55,180 nt of DNA from an uncultured Veillonellaceae bacterium (GTDB lineage Bacteria > Bacillota > Negativicutes > Selenomonadales > Selenomonadaceae): assembly GCA_900316275.1 (NCBI GenBank), contig ONCF01000100.1, positions 1-55,180 on the forward strand. The letters are read 5' to 3'. The notes under the pieces were generated by a model that worked only from the letters and a program-made list of their open reading frames with translations, made no database searches and had not been told where the DNA came from. Both the position numbers and the translations under genes were made by a program. Position 1 is the stretch's first letter. Every line of letters begins with the position of its first letter. Below are positions 23,385 through 32,477 of the stretch, in pieces.

Positions 23385-24626
23385 ATGAGTGACGTCAAAC
23401 AAGCAGCCCTCGCGCTGCATAAAGAGCATCAGGGAAAAATCGAGGTCGTGAGCAAGGTCCCGCTCGCACACGCGGAGGACCTCACGCTCGCCTACTCGCC
23501 CGGCGTCGCCGAGCCCTGCCTCGCCATCAAGGACGAGCCCGATGCTATCTACGACTACACGGCCAAAGGCAACATGGTCGCCGTCGTCACGAACGGCACG
23601 GCCGTGCTCGGCCTCGGCAACATCGGCGCGGCCGCCGGCCTGCCCGTCATGGAGGGTAAAGCCATCCTCTTCAAAGGCTTCGCCGGTGTCGATGCCTTCC
23701 CCATCTGCCTCAACACCGAGGACCCGGCAGAGGTCGTGCGCGCCGTCGAGCTCCTGGCTCCCGGTTTCGGCGGCATCAACCTCGAGGACATCAAGGCCCC
23801 GCAGTGCTTTGACATCGAGCGCGAGCTGAAAAAAAAGCTCGACATCCCCGTGTTCCACGACGACCAGCACGGCACAGCCATCGTCGTCGTCTCCGCGCTC
23901 ATCAACGCCTTCAAGCTCACGGGCAAAACCTTCAACGACGCAAAATTCGTCGTCAACGGCGCCGGTGCCGCCGGGCAGGCCATCACGCGCCTCATAGCGA
24001 GCATGGGCGCCACGAACATCATCCTCTGCGACACCCACGGCGCTATCTACAGCGGCCGCCCTGACGGCATGAACCCCTATAAAGACGACATCGCCACCAT
24101 CACCAACCCCCAGCACGAGGCGGGCAGCCTCGCCGACGTCATGCGCGGTGCCGACGTCTTCATCGGCGTCTCCAAGGCTGGCTGCGTGACACAGGACATG
24201 GTGCGCAGCATGGCCGCTGACCCCGTCCTCATGGCCATGGCCAACCCCACGCCCGAGATCATGCCCGACCTCGCCAAGGCCGCGGGCGCGAAAGTCGTCG
24301 GCACTGGCCGCTCCGACTACCCGAACCAGGTCAACAACCTGCTCGCCTTCCCGGGCCTGTTCCGCGGCGCCCTCGACGTACGCGCCCGTGACATCAACGA
24401 CGCCATGTGCATCGCCGCCGCCCACGCCCTCGCCGACCTCGTGCCAGAGAGCGAGCTCGACGCCGACCACGTCATCACGAGCCCCTTCAACCCCGACGTC
24501 GCCCCGACCGTCGCCGCCGCCGTAGCGCAGGCTGCCCTCGACACCGGTGTAGCCCGTCTGACGAACGTCACCCCCGAGCAGGTAGCTCAGCACACCAGAG
24601 ATTTGGTAGCAAAGCAGAAAAGATAA
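23385..24626 (+). CDS. malic enzyme (malate dehydrogenase, oxaloacetate-decarboxylating)
   Basis: The product has 413 residues, the short single-domain bacterial form. It converts malate to pyruvate and CO2 with NAD(P). Visible: LTLAYSPGVAEPCLAI with the catalytic Tyr, KGNMVAVVTNGTAVLGLGNIGA, the metal/substrate region HDDQHGTAIVV, the Rossmann motif VVNGAGAAGQAI, and VFIGVSKAG...MANPTPEI. There is no fused phosphotransacetylase-like domain, unlike MaeB. Cofactor preference is not clear; an acidic CDTHG after the Rossmann motif would suit NAD. AAAGGAG lies 9 bases before the ATG at 23385. Codon use is strongly GC-biased in the last third. Confidence 0.93.
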   Translation: MSDVKQAALALHKEHQGKIEVVSKVPLAHAEDLTLAYSPGVAEPCLAIKDEPDAIYDYTAKGNMVAVVTNGTAVLGLGNIGAAAGLPVMEGKAILFKGFAGVDAFPICLNTEDPAEVVRAVELLAPGFGGINLEDIKAPQCFDIERELKKKLDIPVFHDDQHGTAIVVVSALINAFKLTGKTFNDAKFVVNGAGAAGQAITRLIASMGATNIILCDTHGAIYSGRPDGMNPYKDDIATITNPQHEAGSLADVMRGADVFIGVSKAGCVTQDMVRSMAADPVLMAMANPTPEIMPDLAKAAGAKVVGTGRSDYPNQVNNLLAFPGLFRGALDVRARDINDAMCIAAAHALADLVPESELDADHVITSPFNPDVAPTVAAAVAQAALDTGVARLTNVTPEQVAQHTRDLVAKQKR

Positions 24627-24678
24627 AGTAGGATAGCGAAGAGTAAGAGAACAAGTAAAGATATCGCCACAAACGTAA

Positions 24679-24872
24679 GGCCCCGGCGGGCATGACCATA
24701 AGCGAAGCGTTGATAATTCGCGTTAAGAAAGATTTTTTTGCCAACCAGCTTCCTGTAAAAGTTTCAACCGTTCAAGCGCAGCGCGTTTTGGAACTTTTAC
24801 AGGTTTATTTTTTGGCAAAAAAATCTTTTAGCGAATTATCTCAGCGTAGCGTTGGTCATGCCCGCCGGGGCC
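24679..24872. repeat. 194-bp imperfect palindrome (MITE-like element)
   Basis: The left arm (from 24679) and the reverse complement of the right arm (to 24872) agree over almost their whole length: the outer 20 bases GGCCCCGGCGGGCATGACCA are identical, then GATAATTCGC, a GATTTTTTTGCCAA block and CCTGTAAAAGTT repeat with small indels, leaving a centre near 24775. It lies in the 309-base gap between the convergent malic enzyme and gyrA genes. It carries no gene. Terminal inverted repeats and size suit a miniature inverted-repeat element; no clear target duplication is visible. No second copy was noticed in this window. Confidence 0.75.
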
Positions 24873-24889
24873 GAGTTTTGCCTCGCACC

Positions 24890-24921
24890 AAAAAAGGAAC
24901 CCCTCGCAGGGCTCCCCTTTT
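24890..24921 (-). terminator. terminator of gyrA
   Basis: On the minus strand AGGGGAGCCCT pairs with AGGGGTTCCT (one mismatch each side) around GCG and is followed by TTTTTT. It lies 14 bases after the gyrA stop. Confidence 0.7.
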
Positions 24922-24935
24922 AGCTTTATGCCGAT

Positions 24936-27365
24936 TTATTCGTTTTTCTGGTCCATGGTAGCCATCGACGCGACCTGATCGTTCTCCGCGATATCCATGA
25001 GCTTTACGCCCTGCGTATTGCGGCTGATGGTCGAGATATCATCCACGTTCGTGCGGATGACAATGCCCTCCGAGGTGATGAGCATGAGCTCCTGCCCCGG
25101 ATGTACGACCTTGAAGCCGATGACGGCGCCCGTCTTCTCCGTGACCTTGAGGTTGATGAGACCCTTGCCGCCACGCGACTGGATGCGGTACTCGCTCGTC
25201 GCCGTGCGCTTGCCGTAGCCGCCCGCCGTGACCGTCAGCACCTCGGCGTTGCGGCGCATGATATCCATACCGACCACCGCATCGCCCTCCTTGAGGCTGA
25301 TGCCCTTCACGCCGCGCGCCACACGGCCCATCGCGCGTACATCCTGCTCCGAGAACGCAATCGCGAGACCGTTTTTCGTGCCCAGCATGACGTAGCTGTC
25401 GCCATCCGTGAACTTCACGCCGATGAGATCATCATCGTCGTCCAGGTTAATGGCGTTCAGGCCGCCTTTATGCAGGTTGCGGAACTCCGTGATATTCGTC
25501 TTCTTCACGATGCCCTTGCGCGTCGCCATGAACAGGCAATGGTCGGGCTGGAACTCCTTGACCTGGATAATGGCCGTGATTTTTTCATCCGGCTGCAGCT
25601 GCAGCAGATTGATAATCGCCGTGCCCTTCGCCGTGCGGCTCGCCTCGTTGATTTCGTACGCCTTGAGATGGTACACGCGGCCGCGGCTCGTAAAGAACAA
25701 GATGGTGTGGTGCGTCGTCGTGATGAGCATGTTGGCGACGAAATCCGCCGCCTTCGTGCCCATGCCCTTGACGCCCTTGCCACCGCGGTTCTGGCGACGA
25801 TACGTATCCAGCGGCATGCGCTTGATGTAGTTGTTATGCGTGAGCGTAATCACGACATCTTCCTCGGCGATGAGATCCTCCACTGCCAGCTCCGACGTGT
25901 CAATCGTGATGCGCGTGCGGCGCTCATCGCCGTACTTCGCCTTGACCTCGCTCAGCTCATCCTTGATGATGCCGAGGATGCGCGTCTCGTCGGCCAGAAT
26001 AGCCTTGTACTCCTCGATGGCCTTTAAGACCTCCTGGTACTCCTCCTCGATTTTCTCGCGCTCGAGGCCGGTCAGGCGTTGCAGACGCAAATCGAGGATA
26101 GCCTGGGCCTGTTTCTCGGACAGGCCAAAGCCCTCCATGAGGGCCGTGCGTGCGATATCGGCCGTGCGGCTCTGGCGGATGGTCGTGATGACCGCGTCCA
26201 GATGGTCCAGCGCGATATTCAAGCCCTCCAAGATATGGGCGCGCGCCTCGGCCTTCGCCAGCTCGTACTTCGTGCGGCGGGTGATGACATCTTCCTGATG
26301 TTTGATATAGTAATGCAGGATTTCCTTGAGGTTCAGCACCTGCGGCTTGCCGTCGACGAGCGCCAGCATAATCGTGCCAAAGCTCTCCTGCAGCTGCGTG
26401 TGCTTGTACAGCTGGTTCAGGATGACGTTCGCATTCGCATCGCGGCGCAGCTCGATGACCACGCGCATACCGTTGCGGTCAGATTCATCGCGCAGATCCG
26501 TGATGCCCTCGATTTCCTTGTTGCGCACGAGCTCGGCGATTTTCTCGATGAGGCGCGCCTTGTTGACCTGATACGGCAGCTCCGTCACAATGATGCGCGG
26601 CTTGCCGTTCGACATGGTCTCGATATGCGCGTTCGCGCGCATCTTGATGACGCCGCGGCCCGTCGTGTAGGCCTGGCGGATGCCCTCGCGGCCCAGGATA
26701 AGACCGGCCGTCGGGAAATCCGGACCTTTGATGACCTGCATGAGCTCATCAATCGTCGTGTCCGGATTGTCGATGAGCATGAGCGTGCCGTCTATGACCT
26801 CCGTCATGTTGTGCGGCGGGATATTCGTCGCCATGCCGACGGCGATACCGCTCGTGCCGTTGACGAGCAGCTGCGGGAACTTCGCCGGCAGCACCGACGG
26901 TTCCTTCAGTGACTCATCGTAGTTCGGGACAAAATCCACCGTTTCCTTGTCGATATCCTGCAGCATGAGCTCCGAGATTTTCGACATACGAACCTCGGTA
27001 TAACGCATAGCGGCTGCGGGGTCGCCATCGACGGAGCCGAAGTTACCGTGGCCATCCGCGAGCAGGTAGCGCATGGAGAAATCCTGCGCCATACGCACGA
27101 TGGCGTCATACACGGAGCTATCACCATGCGGATGATATTTACCGAGCACTTCACCGACGATACGCGCCGATTTTTTGTAGGGCTTGTTCGAGCCCATGCC
27201 CGCTTCCTGCATGGCATAAAGGATACGGCGATGTACTGGCTTCAGGCCATCGCGGACATCCGGCAGCGCACGCGACACGATAACGCTCATCGCATAGTCG
27301 ATGTAGGAGTTGCGCATCTCATGCTCCAGGTTGACCGGTATTACCTTACCCTGACCAAAATCCAC
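24936..27365 (-). CDS. gyrA: DNA gyrase subunit A
   Basis: The product has 809 residues, usual for GyrA. The breakage-reunion domain begins [27 protein letters not shown] and contains the active Tyr122 ([10 protein letters not shown]). The quinolone region [19 protein letters not shown] has Ser83 and Asp87, the susceptible forms. The C-terminal beta-pinwheel has the GyrA box [11 protein letters not shown] and the related [11 protein letters not shown]. The start is GTG (27365) with GAGGTG 5 bases before it. With GyrB (50 kb) it introduces negative supercoils. In many Firmicutes gyrA follows gyrB directly; here they are about 21 kb apart with the Tad locus and accessory genes between them. Confidence 0.97.
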   Translation of the reverse strand: MDFGQGKVIPVNLEHEMRNSYIDYAMSVIVSRALPDVRDGLKPVHRRILYAMQEAGMGSNKPYKKSARIVGEVLGKYHPHGDSSVYDAIVRMAQDFSMRYLLADGHGNFGSVDGDPAAAMRYTEVRMSKISELMLQDIDKETVDFVPNYDESLKEPSVLPAKFPQLLVNGTSGIAVGMATNIPPHNMTEVIDGTLMLIDNPDTTIDELMQVIKGPDFPTAGLILGREGIRQAYTTGRGVIKMRANAHIETMSNGKPRIIVTELPYQVNKARLIEKIAELVRNKEIEGITDLRDESDRNGMRVVIELRRDANANVILNQLYKHTQLQESFGTIMLALVDGKPQVLNLKEILHYYIKHQEDVITRRTKYELAKAEARAHILEGLNIALDHLDAVITTIRQSRTADIARTALMEGFGLSEKQAQAILDLRLQRLTGLEREKIEEEYQEVLKAIEEYKAILADETRILGIIKDELSEVKAKYGDERRTRITIDTSELAVEDLIAEEDVVITLTHNNYIKRMPLDTYRRQNRGGKGVKGMGTKAADFVANMLITTTHHTILFFTSRGRVYHLKAYEINEASRTAKGTAIINLLQLQPDEKITAIIQVKEFQPDHCLFMATRKGIVKKTNITEFRNLHKGGLNAINLDDDDDLIGVKFTDGDSYVMLGTKNGLAIAFSEQDVRAMGRVARGVKGISLKEGDAVVGMDIMRRNAEVLTVTAGGYGKRTATSEYRIQSRGGKGLINLKVTEKTGAVIGFKVVHPGQELMLITSEGIVIRTNVDDISTISRNTQGVKLMDIAENDQVASMATMDQKNE

Positions 27366-27412
27366 ATTCTCACCTCAAAATTTCACAATTTATTATCATT
27401 CACAAACAATTA

Positions 27413-27418
27413 ATTATA
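27413..27418 (-). promoter_or_regulatory. extended -10 of the gyrA promoter
   Basis: TGGTATAAT on the minus strand (TATAAT at 27413-27418) is an extended -10 with a poor -35. It directly overlaps the downstream side of the ppx terminator, 48 bases before the gyrA start. Confidence 0.5.
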
Positions 27419-27420
27419 CC

Positions 27421-27456
27421 ACAAAAGCACCGCTAAAGCCAGGGTTCAGCGGTGCT
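27421..27456 (-). terminator. terminator of the Ppx/GppA gene
   Basis: AGCACCGCT (27426-27434) pairs with AGCGGTGCT (27448-27456); on the minus strand it is followed by TTTTGTGG, which leads into the gyrA -10. Confidence 0.75.
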
Positions 27457-27472
27457 CCGAGACGATTTTCCG

Positions 27473-28384
27473 TCATTTTTTCTGCATAATCTCCGCGTAG
27501 ATAAAGCCCTCGCGCACGCCCGAGTCGCTGTAGATAATTTGCTTCGCATGGAAACGGCGCGCGAGCGTGTCCGCGATGATGAGCCCGGGGATAATCGTGT
27601 GCATGCGGTCGGGCACGGACGTCATGAGCTGGATGGTCATGCGCTCCGTGATACCATCGTCGCAGAGGAAATCCGTAATCAGCGAGCGCAGCCGCCGCAC
27701 GTCCATGCGGTGGTTCGTCGCCGGTTGCTTGTAGACCGTATTGTAGAGCGCCTGCGCGCCCTTGAACGTGCCGCCGATGCCCACGACCTCCGGCGCCTCC
27801 ACACCTGCAAAGCCCGTGAGTACAGCCACGGCCGCCTCCGCCTGCTCCGTCATGCGCACACTCTCCAGCCGCGTGGGCAGAATTCCCGCCACACAGCCCG
27901 TGCGCAGGCCCAGCGAGCCGAGCGGCAGGCTGACCTTCTCCGCAATCTGGCGCGCACTGTAGGCCACGATCTCCGTGCTGCCACCGCCCACGTCGAGGAT
28001 GAGCCCGTCGTCCTCCACAAGGTCGTGCGTCGCGCCGATAAAGTCATACGTAGCCTCCTCCTCGCCCGAGATAACGCGGATGGTGAGCCCCGTCTGCTGC
28101 TCGAGCGCCGCCACGGCCTCACGGCTGTTCGTGGCGTTGCGCAGCGCCGCCGTGGTGAAGGCCACGACGTTGGTGATGTTAAACGTCGCGAGAAAAGCCT
28201 GGAACTCCTTGAGCACACCGGCCGCCCGCGCGATACCCGCCTTGGTCATCACGCCGTCCTGCACGTAGCCTGCGAGCCCCACGAGCTCCTTTTTCTTCAT
28301 GAGCATCTCCATGCGCTGGCCGTTGATGATATAGATGGCCAGGCGCATCGTGTTCGAGCCGATATCGATAATCCCGTAGAGCAT
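27473..28384 (-). CDS. ppx: exopolyphosphatase / pppGpp phosphohydrolase (Ppx/GppA)
   Basis: The product has 303 residues of the ASKHA fold without the C-terminal HD domain, i.e. the short Ppx/GppA form. Motifs: phosphate-1 loop GIIDIGSNTMRLAIY, ATAALRNATN, the catalytic-Glu region ISGEEEATYDFIGA, and phosphate-2 loop LILDVGGGSTEIV, then LGSLGLR. It removes terminal phosphates from polyphosphate or converts pppGpp to ppGpp; the two roles cannot be separated from sequence. It is a single gene, upstream of gyrA, and divergent from the guanylate-kinase-like gene with about 170 bases between. Confidence 0.9.
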   Translation of the reverse strand: MLYGIIDIGSNTMRLAIYIINGQRMEMLMKKKELVGLAGYVQDGVMTKAGIARAAGVLKEFQAFLATFNITNVVAFTTAALRNATNSREAVAALEQQTGLTIRVISGEEEATYDFIGATHDLVEDDGLILDVGGGSTEIVAYSARQIAEKVSLPLGSLGLRTGCVAGILPTRLESVRMTEQAEAAVAVLTGFAGVEAPEVVGIGGTFKGAQALYNTVYKQPATNHRMDVRRLRSLITDFLCDDGITERMTIQLMTSVPDRMHTIIPGLIIADTLARRFHAKQIIYSDSGVREGFIYAEIMQKK

Positions 28385-28556
28385 GGGCGTCCCTCCCGAG
28401 CAGCATACACATCTTTTCTGCTATCTATTCGCCGCTCAGGCAGGATTTCCCTTTAGCGATGGCGAAAATCACCTTAAGAGAAATATGAGAGTTTTCTGAC
28501 CGCCCTATCCAGCAGCCTAGATAGCCCAGTCAGCAGCAAGGAAGAGGTGTGACAGT

Positions 28557-29138
28557 ATGGCCAATAAACTATTCGCCCTGCTCGGCCCGCACGGCGCCGG
28601 CAAGGCCTCACTGATCAAGGAACTCATGCAGATGGGCGTCCACTACGTGCCGCTCTACACGACGCGCGACGAGTGGAAAGACGCGGATCCCGACCACGAG
28701 CTCATGCAGGTCGTAAGCAAGGACGACTATATGCAACGCGCCTTTATGGCGAAATTCACCTACAACGGTGACTACTACGGCATCGATAAAAATGACCTGC
28801 TCACGGCCATGCGCGACCACAGCATCAGCGTCACGATGCTCGACGAAAACGGCACGAAGCAGCTGCGACGCTTCCTGCGCGTCAACCTCGTGACCGTATT
28901 CCTCATGACCGAGTACGTCAACCTCATCGAGCACCTGCTCACGCGCCACTACAACAACGCGGAAATCAAAGACATCCTGCAATACGACGAGACGAACCAC
29001 AGCTTCAGCGGCTGGAAGGGCGCCGACTTCGTCATCAAGCATACACACGAACTCCCCGTCGCCCTCATCCAGCTTCTGAGCATCATGGGCCTCACCCAGC
29101 CCGTCGACGCCGCAACGCTGAAAAAACTCGTCGGCTAA
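28557..29138 (+). CDS. guanylate kinase-like P-loop protein
   Basis: The product has 193 residues. It has the P-loop GPHGAGKASLIKEL and, like guanylate kinases, a following YVPLYTTRDEWKDADPDHELMQVVSKDDYMQ (compare the TTR.PR..E.dG..Y.fv motif), then FTYNGDYYGIDKNDL. The Arg/Glu contacts of true Gmk are only partly kept (TTRDEW rather than TTRKPR), and the lid region is short, so catalytic activity is doubtful. Many Negativicutes and Clostridia carry such a degenerate paralogue besides Gmk. GAAGAGGTG lies before the ATG. Terminator follows directly. Cytosolic; role unknown. Confidence 0.75.
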   Translation: MANKLFALLGPHGAGKASLIKELMQMGVHYVPLYTTRDEWKDADPDHELMQVVSKDDYMQRAFMAKFTYNGDYYGIDKNDLLTAMRDHSISVTMLDENGTKQLRRFLRVNLVTVFLMTEYVNLIEHLLTRHYNNAEIKDILQYDETNHSFSGWKGADFVIKHTHELPVALIQLLSIMGLTQPVDAATLKKLVG

Positions 29139-29156
29139 ATTTAGCCAGAAAACCTG

Positions 29157-29182
29157 CCCGCAAACGCTTGCGGGTATTTTTT
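29157..29182 (+). terminator. terminator after the guanylate kinase-like gene
   Basis: CCCGCAA (29157-29163) pairs with TTGCGGG (29168-29174), followed by TATTTTTT. Confidence 0.8.
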
Positions 29183-29187
29183 ATGAA

Positions 29188-29289
29188 AATATAGGTGGCT
29201 TTAGCCATCTTAATTTTTATACTAACTTACCAACAGTCGTCTTTTAGGTGTATAATATGATAATAAATGTGGATAAAGCCACCTATATT
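29188..29289. promoter_or_regulatory. promoter of the DUF4143 ATPase gene flanked by 16-bp inverted repeats
   Basis: AATATAGGTGGCTTTA (29188-29203) and its exact reverse complement TAAAGCCACCTATATT (29274-29289) enclose TTACCA (29227-29232), an 18-bp spacer and TATAAT (29251-29256). The right copy lies in the untranslated leader, ending 19 bases before the start codon. This looks like a paired operator that could loop over the promoter. Confidence 0.65.
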
Positions 29290-29308
29290 CTCATAGGAGT
29301 GTGACAGC

Positions 29309-30562
29309 ATGGAAATCAAGCGCGATATATATGTTCAGAAACTCATCAACCGCATGCATAACGGCATGGTGAAAATTATCACCGGCATACGGCGTTGTGG
29401 CAAATCTTATCTTTTACTGAAATTATTCCGTAAGCACCTGCTCAATTCCGGTGTGCCGGATGACCATATCATCGTGATGGAATTCGACCGTATCGACAAC
29501 GAGCAGTATCTGGAACCACACACTTTTATGGCCTACCTGCGCAAGCATATGACCGATAGCGGCAACTATTATATTCTGCTGGATGAGGTGCAGCTTCTAC
29601 CAAAATTTGAAGCTGTCCTCAACTCCCTGCTTTACGAAGAAAATGTCGACATCTACGTCACTGGCAGTAATTCGCGTTTTCTCTCCACTGATGTTGTCAC
29701 AGAGTTCCGCGGCCGCGGGGATGAAGTACATATCTATCCGTTATCCTTTGCCGAATTTATGCAGGCATATGATGGTGACATCTACCATGGCTGGTCGCAA
29801 TATATCCTTTATGGCGGTCTGCCCCTGACCCTTACCATGAACACCAACGAGCAACGCTCGGCATATCTGCTGCAACTTTTTCAAACGACCTATCTAAAAG
29901 ACATTATTGAGCGCAATCGTTTGGAAAAATCCCAGGAGCTGGAGGACCTATTAAATGTATTGGCTTCATCTATCGGCTCATTGACCAACCCAGCCAAAAT
30001 TCTGGCTACCTTCAAAAGCCGCCTGCATTCCTCTATCAGCCTGAGCACCATTATCCGTTATCTGGGCTATTTGCAGGAGGCCTTCATCGTTCAAGAGGCG
30101 CGTCGCTACGATATAAAAGGCCGTAAATATATCGGCTCGCCTCTCAAATATTACTTTGAGGATATAGGTCTGCGCAACGCCCGCCTGAACTTCCGCCAGC
30201 CGGATGAACCGCATCTCATGGAAAATGTGCTGTTTAACGAGTTACGCCTGCGCGGCTACAATGTAGATGTCGGCAGCGTTACCAAACGAGCCTATAATGC
30301 CCAGGGTATCCGCCAATCCCAGCAACTCGAAGTCGATTTCGTCGCCAACCTGGGCAGTAAACGCTACTACATCCAATCCGCCTATGCTTTGCCGGATGAA
30401 GAAAAACGCCAACAGGAAAAAGCCTCCCTGCTGGCGCTAAAAGATTCTTTCAAAAAAATTATCATCGTCGGCAACGTCGTCACCCCCACACAGGATGATG
30501 ATGGCATTCTCACCGCCGGGCTACTCGACTTCCTGCTTGACCCAAATAGCTTGGAATGGTGA
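29309..30562 (+). CDS. AAA ATP-binding protein with DUF4143 C-terminal domain
   Basis: The product has 417 residues and appears intact. N-terminal AAA domain: Walker A TGIRRCGKSYLLLKL, Walker B YYILLDEVQLLPKF, sensor TGSNSRFLS, and the family's PLSFAEF segment. A winged-helix middle (SLSTIIRYLGYLQEAFIV) leads to the DUF4143 domain, a PD-(D/E)XK-like fold (ENVLFNELRLRGYNVDVG...EVDFVANLGSKRYYIQSAY). These stand-alone ATPases are very common and often multiplied in Bacteroidetes and Negativicutes; their role is unknown. The gene is more AT-rich than its neighbours and has its own dyad-flanked promoter, as would fit acquired DNA. It is convergent with the Tad operon; no strong terminator lies between them. 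Confidence 0.9.
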   Translation: MEIKRDIYVQKLINRMHNGMVKIITGIRRCGKSYLLLKLFRKHLLNSGVPDDHIIVMEFDRIDNEQYLEPHTFMAYLRKHMTDSGNYYILLDEVQLLPKFEAVLNSLLYEENVDIYVTGSNSRFLSTDVVTEFRGRGDEVHIYPLSFAEFMQAYDGDIYHGWSQYILYGGLPLTLTMNTNEQRSAYLLQLFQTTYLKDIIERNRLEKSQELEDLLNVLASSIGSLTNPAKILATFKSRLHSSISLSTIIRYLGYLQEAFIVQEARRYDIKGRKYIGSPLKYYFEDIGLRNARLNFRQPDEPHLMENVLFNELRLRGYNVDVGSVTKRAYNAQGIRQSQQLEVDFVANLGSKRYYIQSAYALPDEEKRQQEKASLLALKDSFKKIIIVGNVVTPTQDDDGILTAGLLDFLLDPNSLEW

Positions 30563-30695
30563 CCACACATACAGTTGTCCCATATACAAAAATTACAAAA
30601 TATGCTGTCAAACTGGCTCGGGTGTCAAGCCACTCAAGTTTCTATGCGAGACCTTGATGTGTTGCTGGTAGCAACTGTTTTCAGAAATTGTTTCC

Positions 30696-32114
30696 CTAGC
30701 TTACTAAACGCACCTTTATACGCCCCTTGGCCGGCATCGTCGCGTGATGCACATAGTTTTTGCCCTTTACGTTCTGTCCCGGCGTCGACATGAGGATTTG
30801 CTGTGCTATTACGTTGCCATCCACTTTAGCCGTACCGTCAATGCGCACCGTACCCTCGGGTGCATAGAGCAGCCCACGGAATGTCACGCCATTCGGGATA
30901 TGAATATTGCCATGCAGCGAGACGATAATGGCGAAATCATCCGCGCTGGGCTCCGGTGAATTTTCGAAACTGACCTGGATATCATTGGGTACCACAATCG
31001 TAGTATAATAGCGCTCCCATGTAGGAATATCCGTATCATTCCCCGACACCACGCGCCCCGTCTCATTACTCGTCAAGGCCGGATAGACGCGCGTATGTGA
31101 GGAGCTAAAATTGTAGTAGCCATTACTCTTGTTATCATCGTAATAAATATGCTGCTTCTCCCGTTCCGACACGCTCATCGCTTTATAGCCATCCAGCAAA
31201 GCCTTGATGGATGCGTTATTCTTTATCGAGATATCAATATCTTTATCCTGCTCGACTACCTGCTCGGTGTTGACATCCTCGAGGTGACCATTGGCAGCGG
31301 TGGTTTCTCTGGTCAGCGGCTGACCGTTATCGTCCAGCAGAGTATACCATTCCATCTGTCCGTTGTTCCAGCCATAAGCCCCCCATACGCTGGGCTTATA
31401 ATCTTTCGTCACGTATTGTCCATTACGCCAAAAGCCTTGTGAAAACTCCTTACCGCTATTTTCTGCGTCCTTGGAGACATTCAATTTACCTTTCAGGTAG
31501 CTCTTGCTACTCTGATTAAAAACTATTTTGCCATTGGTCATAATATCGCCCTCTATGACCATCCCCTCGGCATCGAACCAGATACCATATTCCTTTTGAC
31601 GGGACTGCCAATCATTGGGGTCATAATTGGCTGGAGACTTATGCGCCGCCACCATGCTATACTTGAACATCTCATCCGTCAAACCCTCACGGGAGACCTT
31701 AGCTTTAGAGGTAGCAGACACATCCAACGTGTAGATATCAAACCAGCGGCAAAAAGTTAGCGGCACCAGTGCATGCATGGTCACATCCAGCTCGTCCTCT
31801 TTGGATGTGTCATAGTTATAGGCGGCCACCCGCTCCTCCGTAGGCTTCGCCGTGCTGTAAACAATACTGTCATAAGCCTCCTGCGTATTTTTTTGCAGGT
31901 ATGCGTGTACCGTTTCCTTGACTTTAGCATCATCATCTAATTGGTACGCACCGGCGATAGCCGCAGCGTCCGTGGCATTTTGCAACCTACTATGCGTAGC
32001 ATACACAGCACCGGCATCTATCACAAAGCTCACTATAGCCAAGATTAAGGGGATGAGCAAAGCAAAGAAAATGATAATATCACCATGTTGCTGCCTAGCC
32101 TTCCAGCATTCCAT
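30696..32114 (-). CDS. TadG-like pilus assembly protein
   Basis: The product has 472 residues. The N-terminal TadE/G-like segment is clear: ARQQHGDIIIFFALLIPLILAIVSFVIDAGAVYATHSRLQNATDAAAIAGA, with one TM helix (the first G/I stretch) and the typical DAAALAGA-like end. The large C-terminal part (about 60-470) is extracytoplasmic and contains parallel beta-helix-like repeats near the end (NGVTFRGLLYAPEGTVRIDGTAKVDGNVIAQ). TadG anchors the machinery in the envelope. Start at 32114 chosen for GAGGTG at 9 bases. Last gene of the Tad operon, 2 bases past the DUF192 gene. The C-terminal beta-helix is not usual for TadG and may bind wall or outer-membrane partners. Confidence 0.82.
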   Translation of the reverse strand: MECWKARQQHGDIIIFFALLIPLILAIVSFVIDAGAVYATHSRLQNATDAAAIAGAYQLDDDAKVKETVHAYLQKNTQEAYDSIVYSTAKPTEERVAAYNYDTSKEDELDVTMHALVPLTFCRWFDIYTLDVSATSKAKVSREGLTDEMFKYSMVAAHKSPANYDPNDWQSRQKEYGIWFDAEGMVIEGDIMTNGKIVFNQSSKSYLKGKLNVSKDAENSGKEFSQGFWRNGQYVTKDYKPSVWGAYGWNNGQMEWYTLLDDNGQPLTRETTAANGHLEDVNTEQVVEQDKDIDISIKNNASIKALLDGYKAMSVSEREKQHIYYDDNKSNGYYNFSSSHTRVYPALTSNETGRVVSGNDTDIPTWERYYTTIVVPNDIQVSFENSPEPSADDFAIIVSLHGNIHIPNGVTFRGLLYAPEGTVRIDGTAKVDGNVIAQQILMSTPGQNVKGKNYVHHATMPAKGRIKVRLVS

Positions 32115-32116
32115 CG

Positions 32117-32470
32117 CTAACACCTCATCTTTACATACTGGCCACATTGCAACCCCAGGCGTTCTATCGTACCCGCAGCGAGCTCGATAGTGCTATGTGC
32201 CCCCCAGCATAGAGACACCCCCCACCAAGGACGTAAATGGCGCACCAGTTTAATAATTTTGCCTGTTGCATCCACATAGACGATATCCAGCGTAAAACGC
32301 ATAAAGCACATATGTACACTGTTGCATGGTCGCAGCCAAAGGCCCTCGTTCTTGCCCAGCTGGCTTTTAAACATCAGACCGTGCAGTCTGGTCCAGAAAG
32401 TATCCGCCAGCCACAGCTGCAGCACGGCACTTGCAGGCGAATTTTCAATGACGACTGTCGTTTTTTTCAT
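32117..32470 (-). CDS. DUF192 family protein
   Basis: The product has 117 residues. It shows the DUF192 pattern: LADTFWTRLHGLMFKSQLGKNEGLWLRPCNSVHMCFMRFTLDIVYVDATGKII and the later GAHSTIELAAGTIERLGL. DUF192 proteins are small beta-barrel domains of unknown role, usually with a signal peptide; here none is present, so it is cytosolic. Genes of this family are repeatedly found inside Tad loci of Firmicutes. It sits tightly between tadC (7-base gap) and tadG (2-base gap), so it is translated with them. Confidence 0.85.
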   Translation of the reverse strand: MKKTTVVIENSPASAVLQLWLADTFWTRLHGLMFKSQLGKNEGLWLRPCNSVHMCFMRFTLDIVYVDATGKIIKLVRHLRPWWGVSLCWGAHSTIELAAGTIERLGLQCGQYVKMRC

Positions 32471-32477
32471 CGCATTA

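Noticed and set aside
30563-30695. Search for a terminator between the DUF4143 ATPase and tadG
   Set aside because: Only a weak TGGCT/AGCCA stem without T run is seen; termination here stays unexplained.
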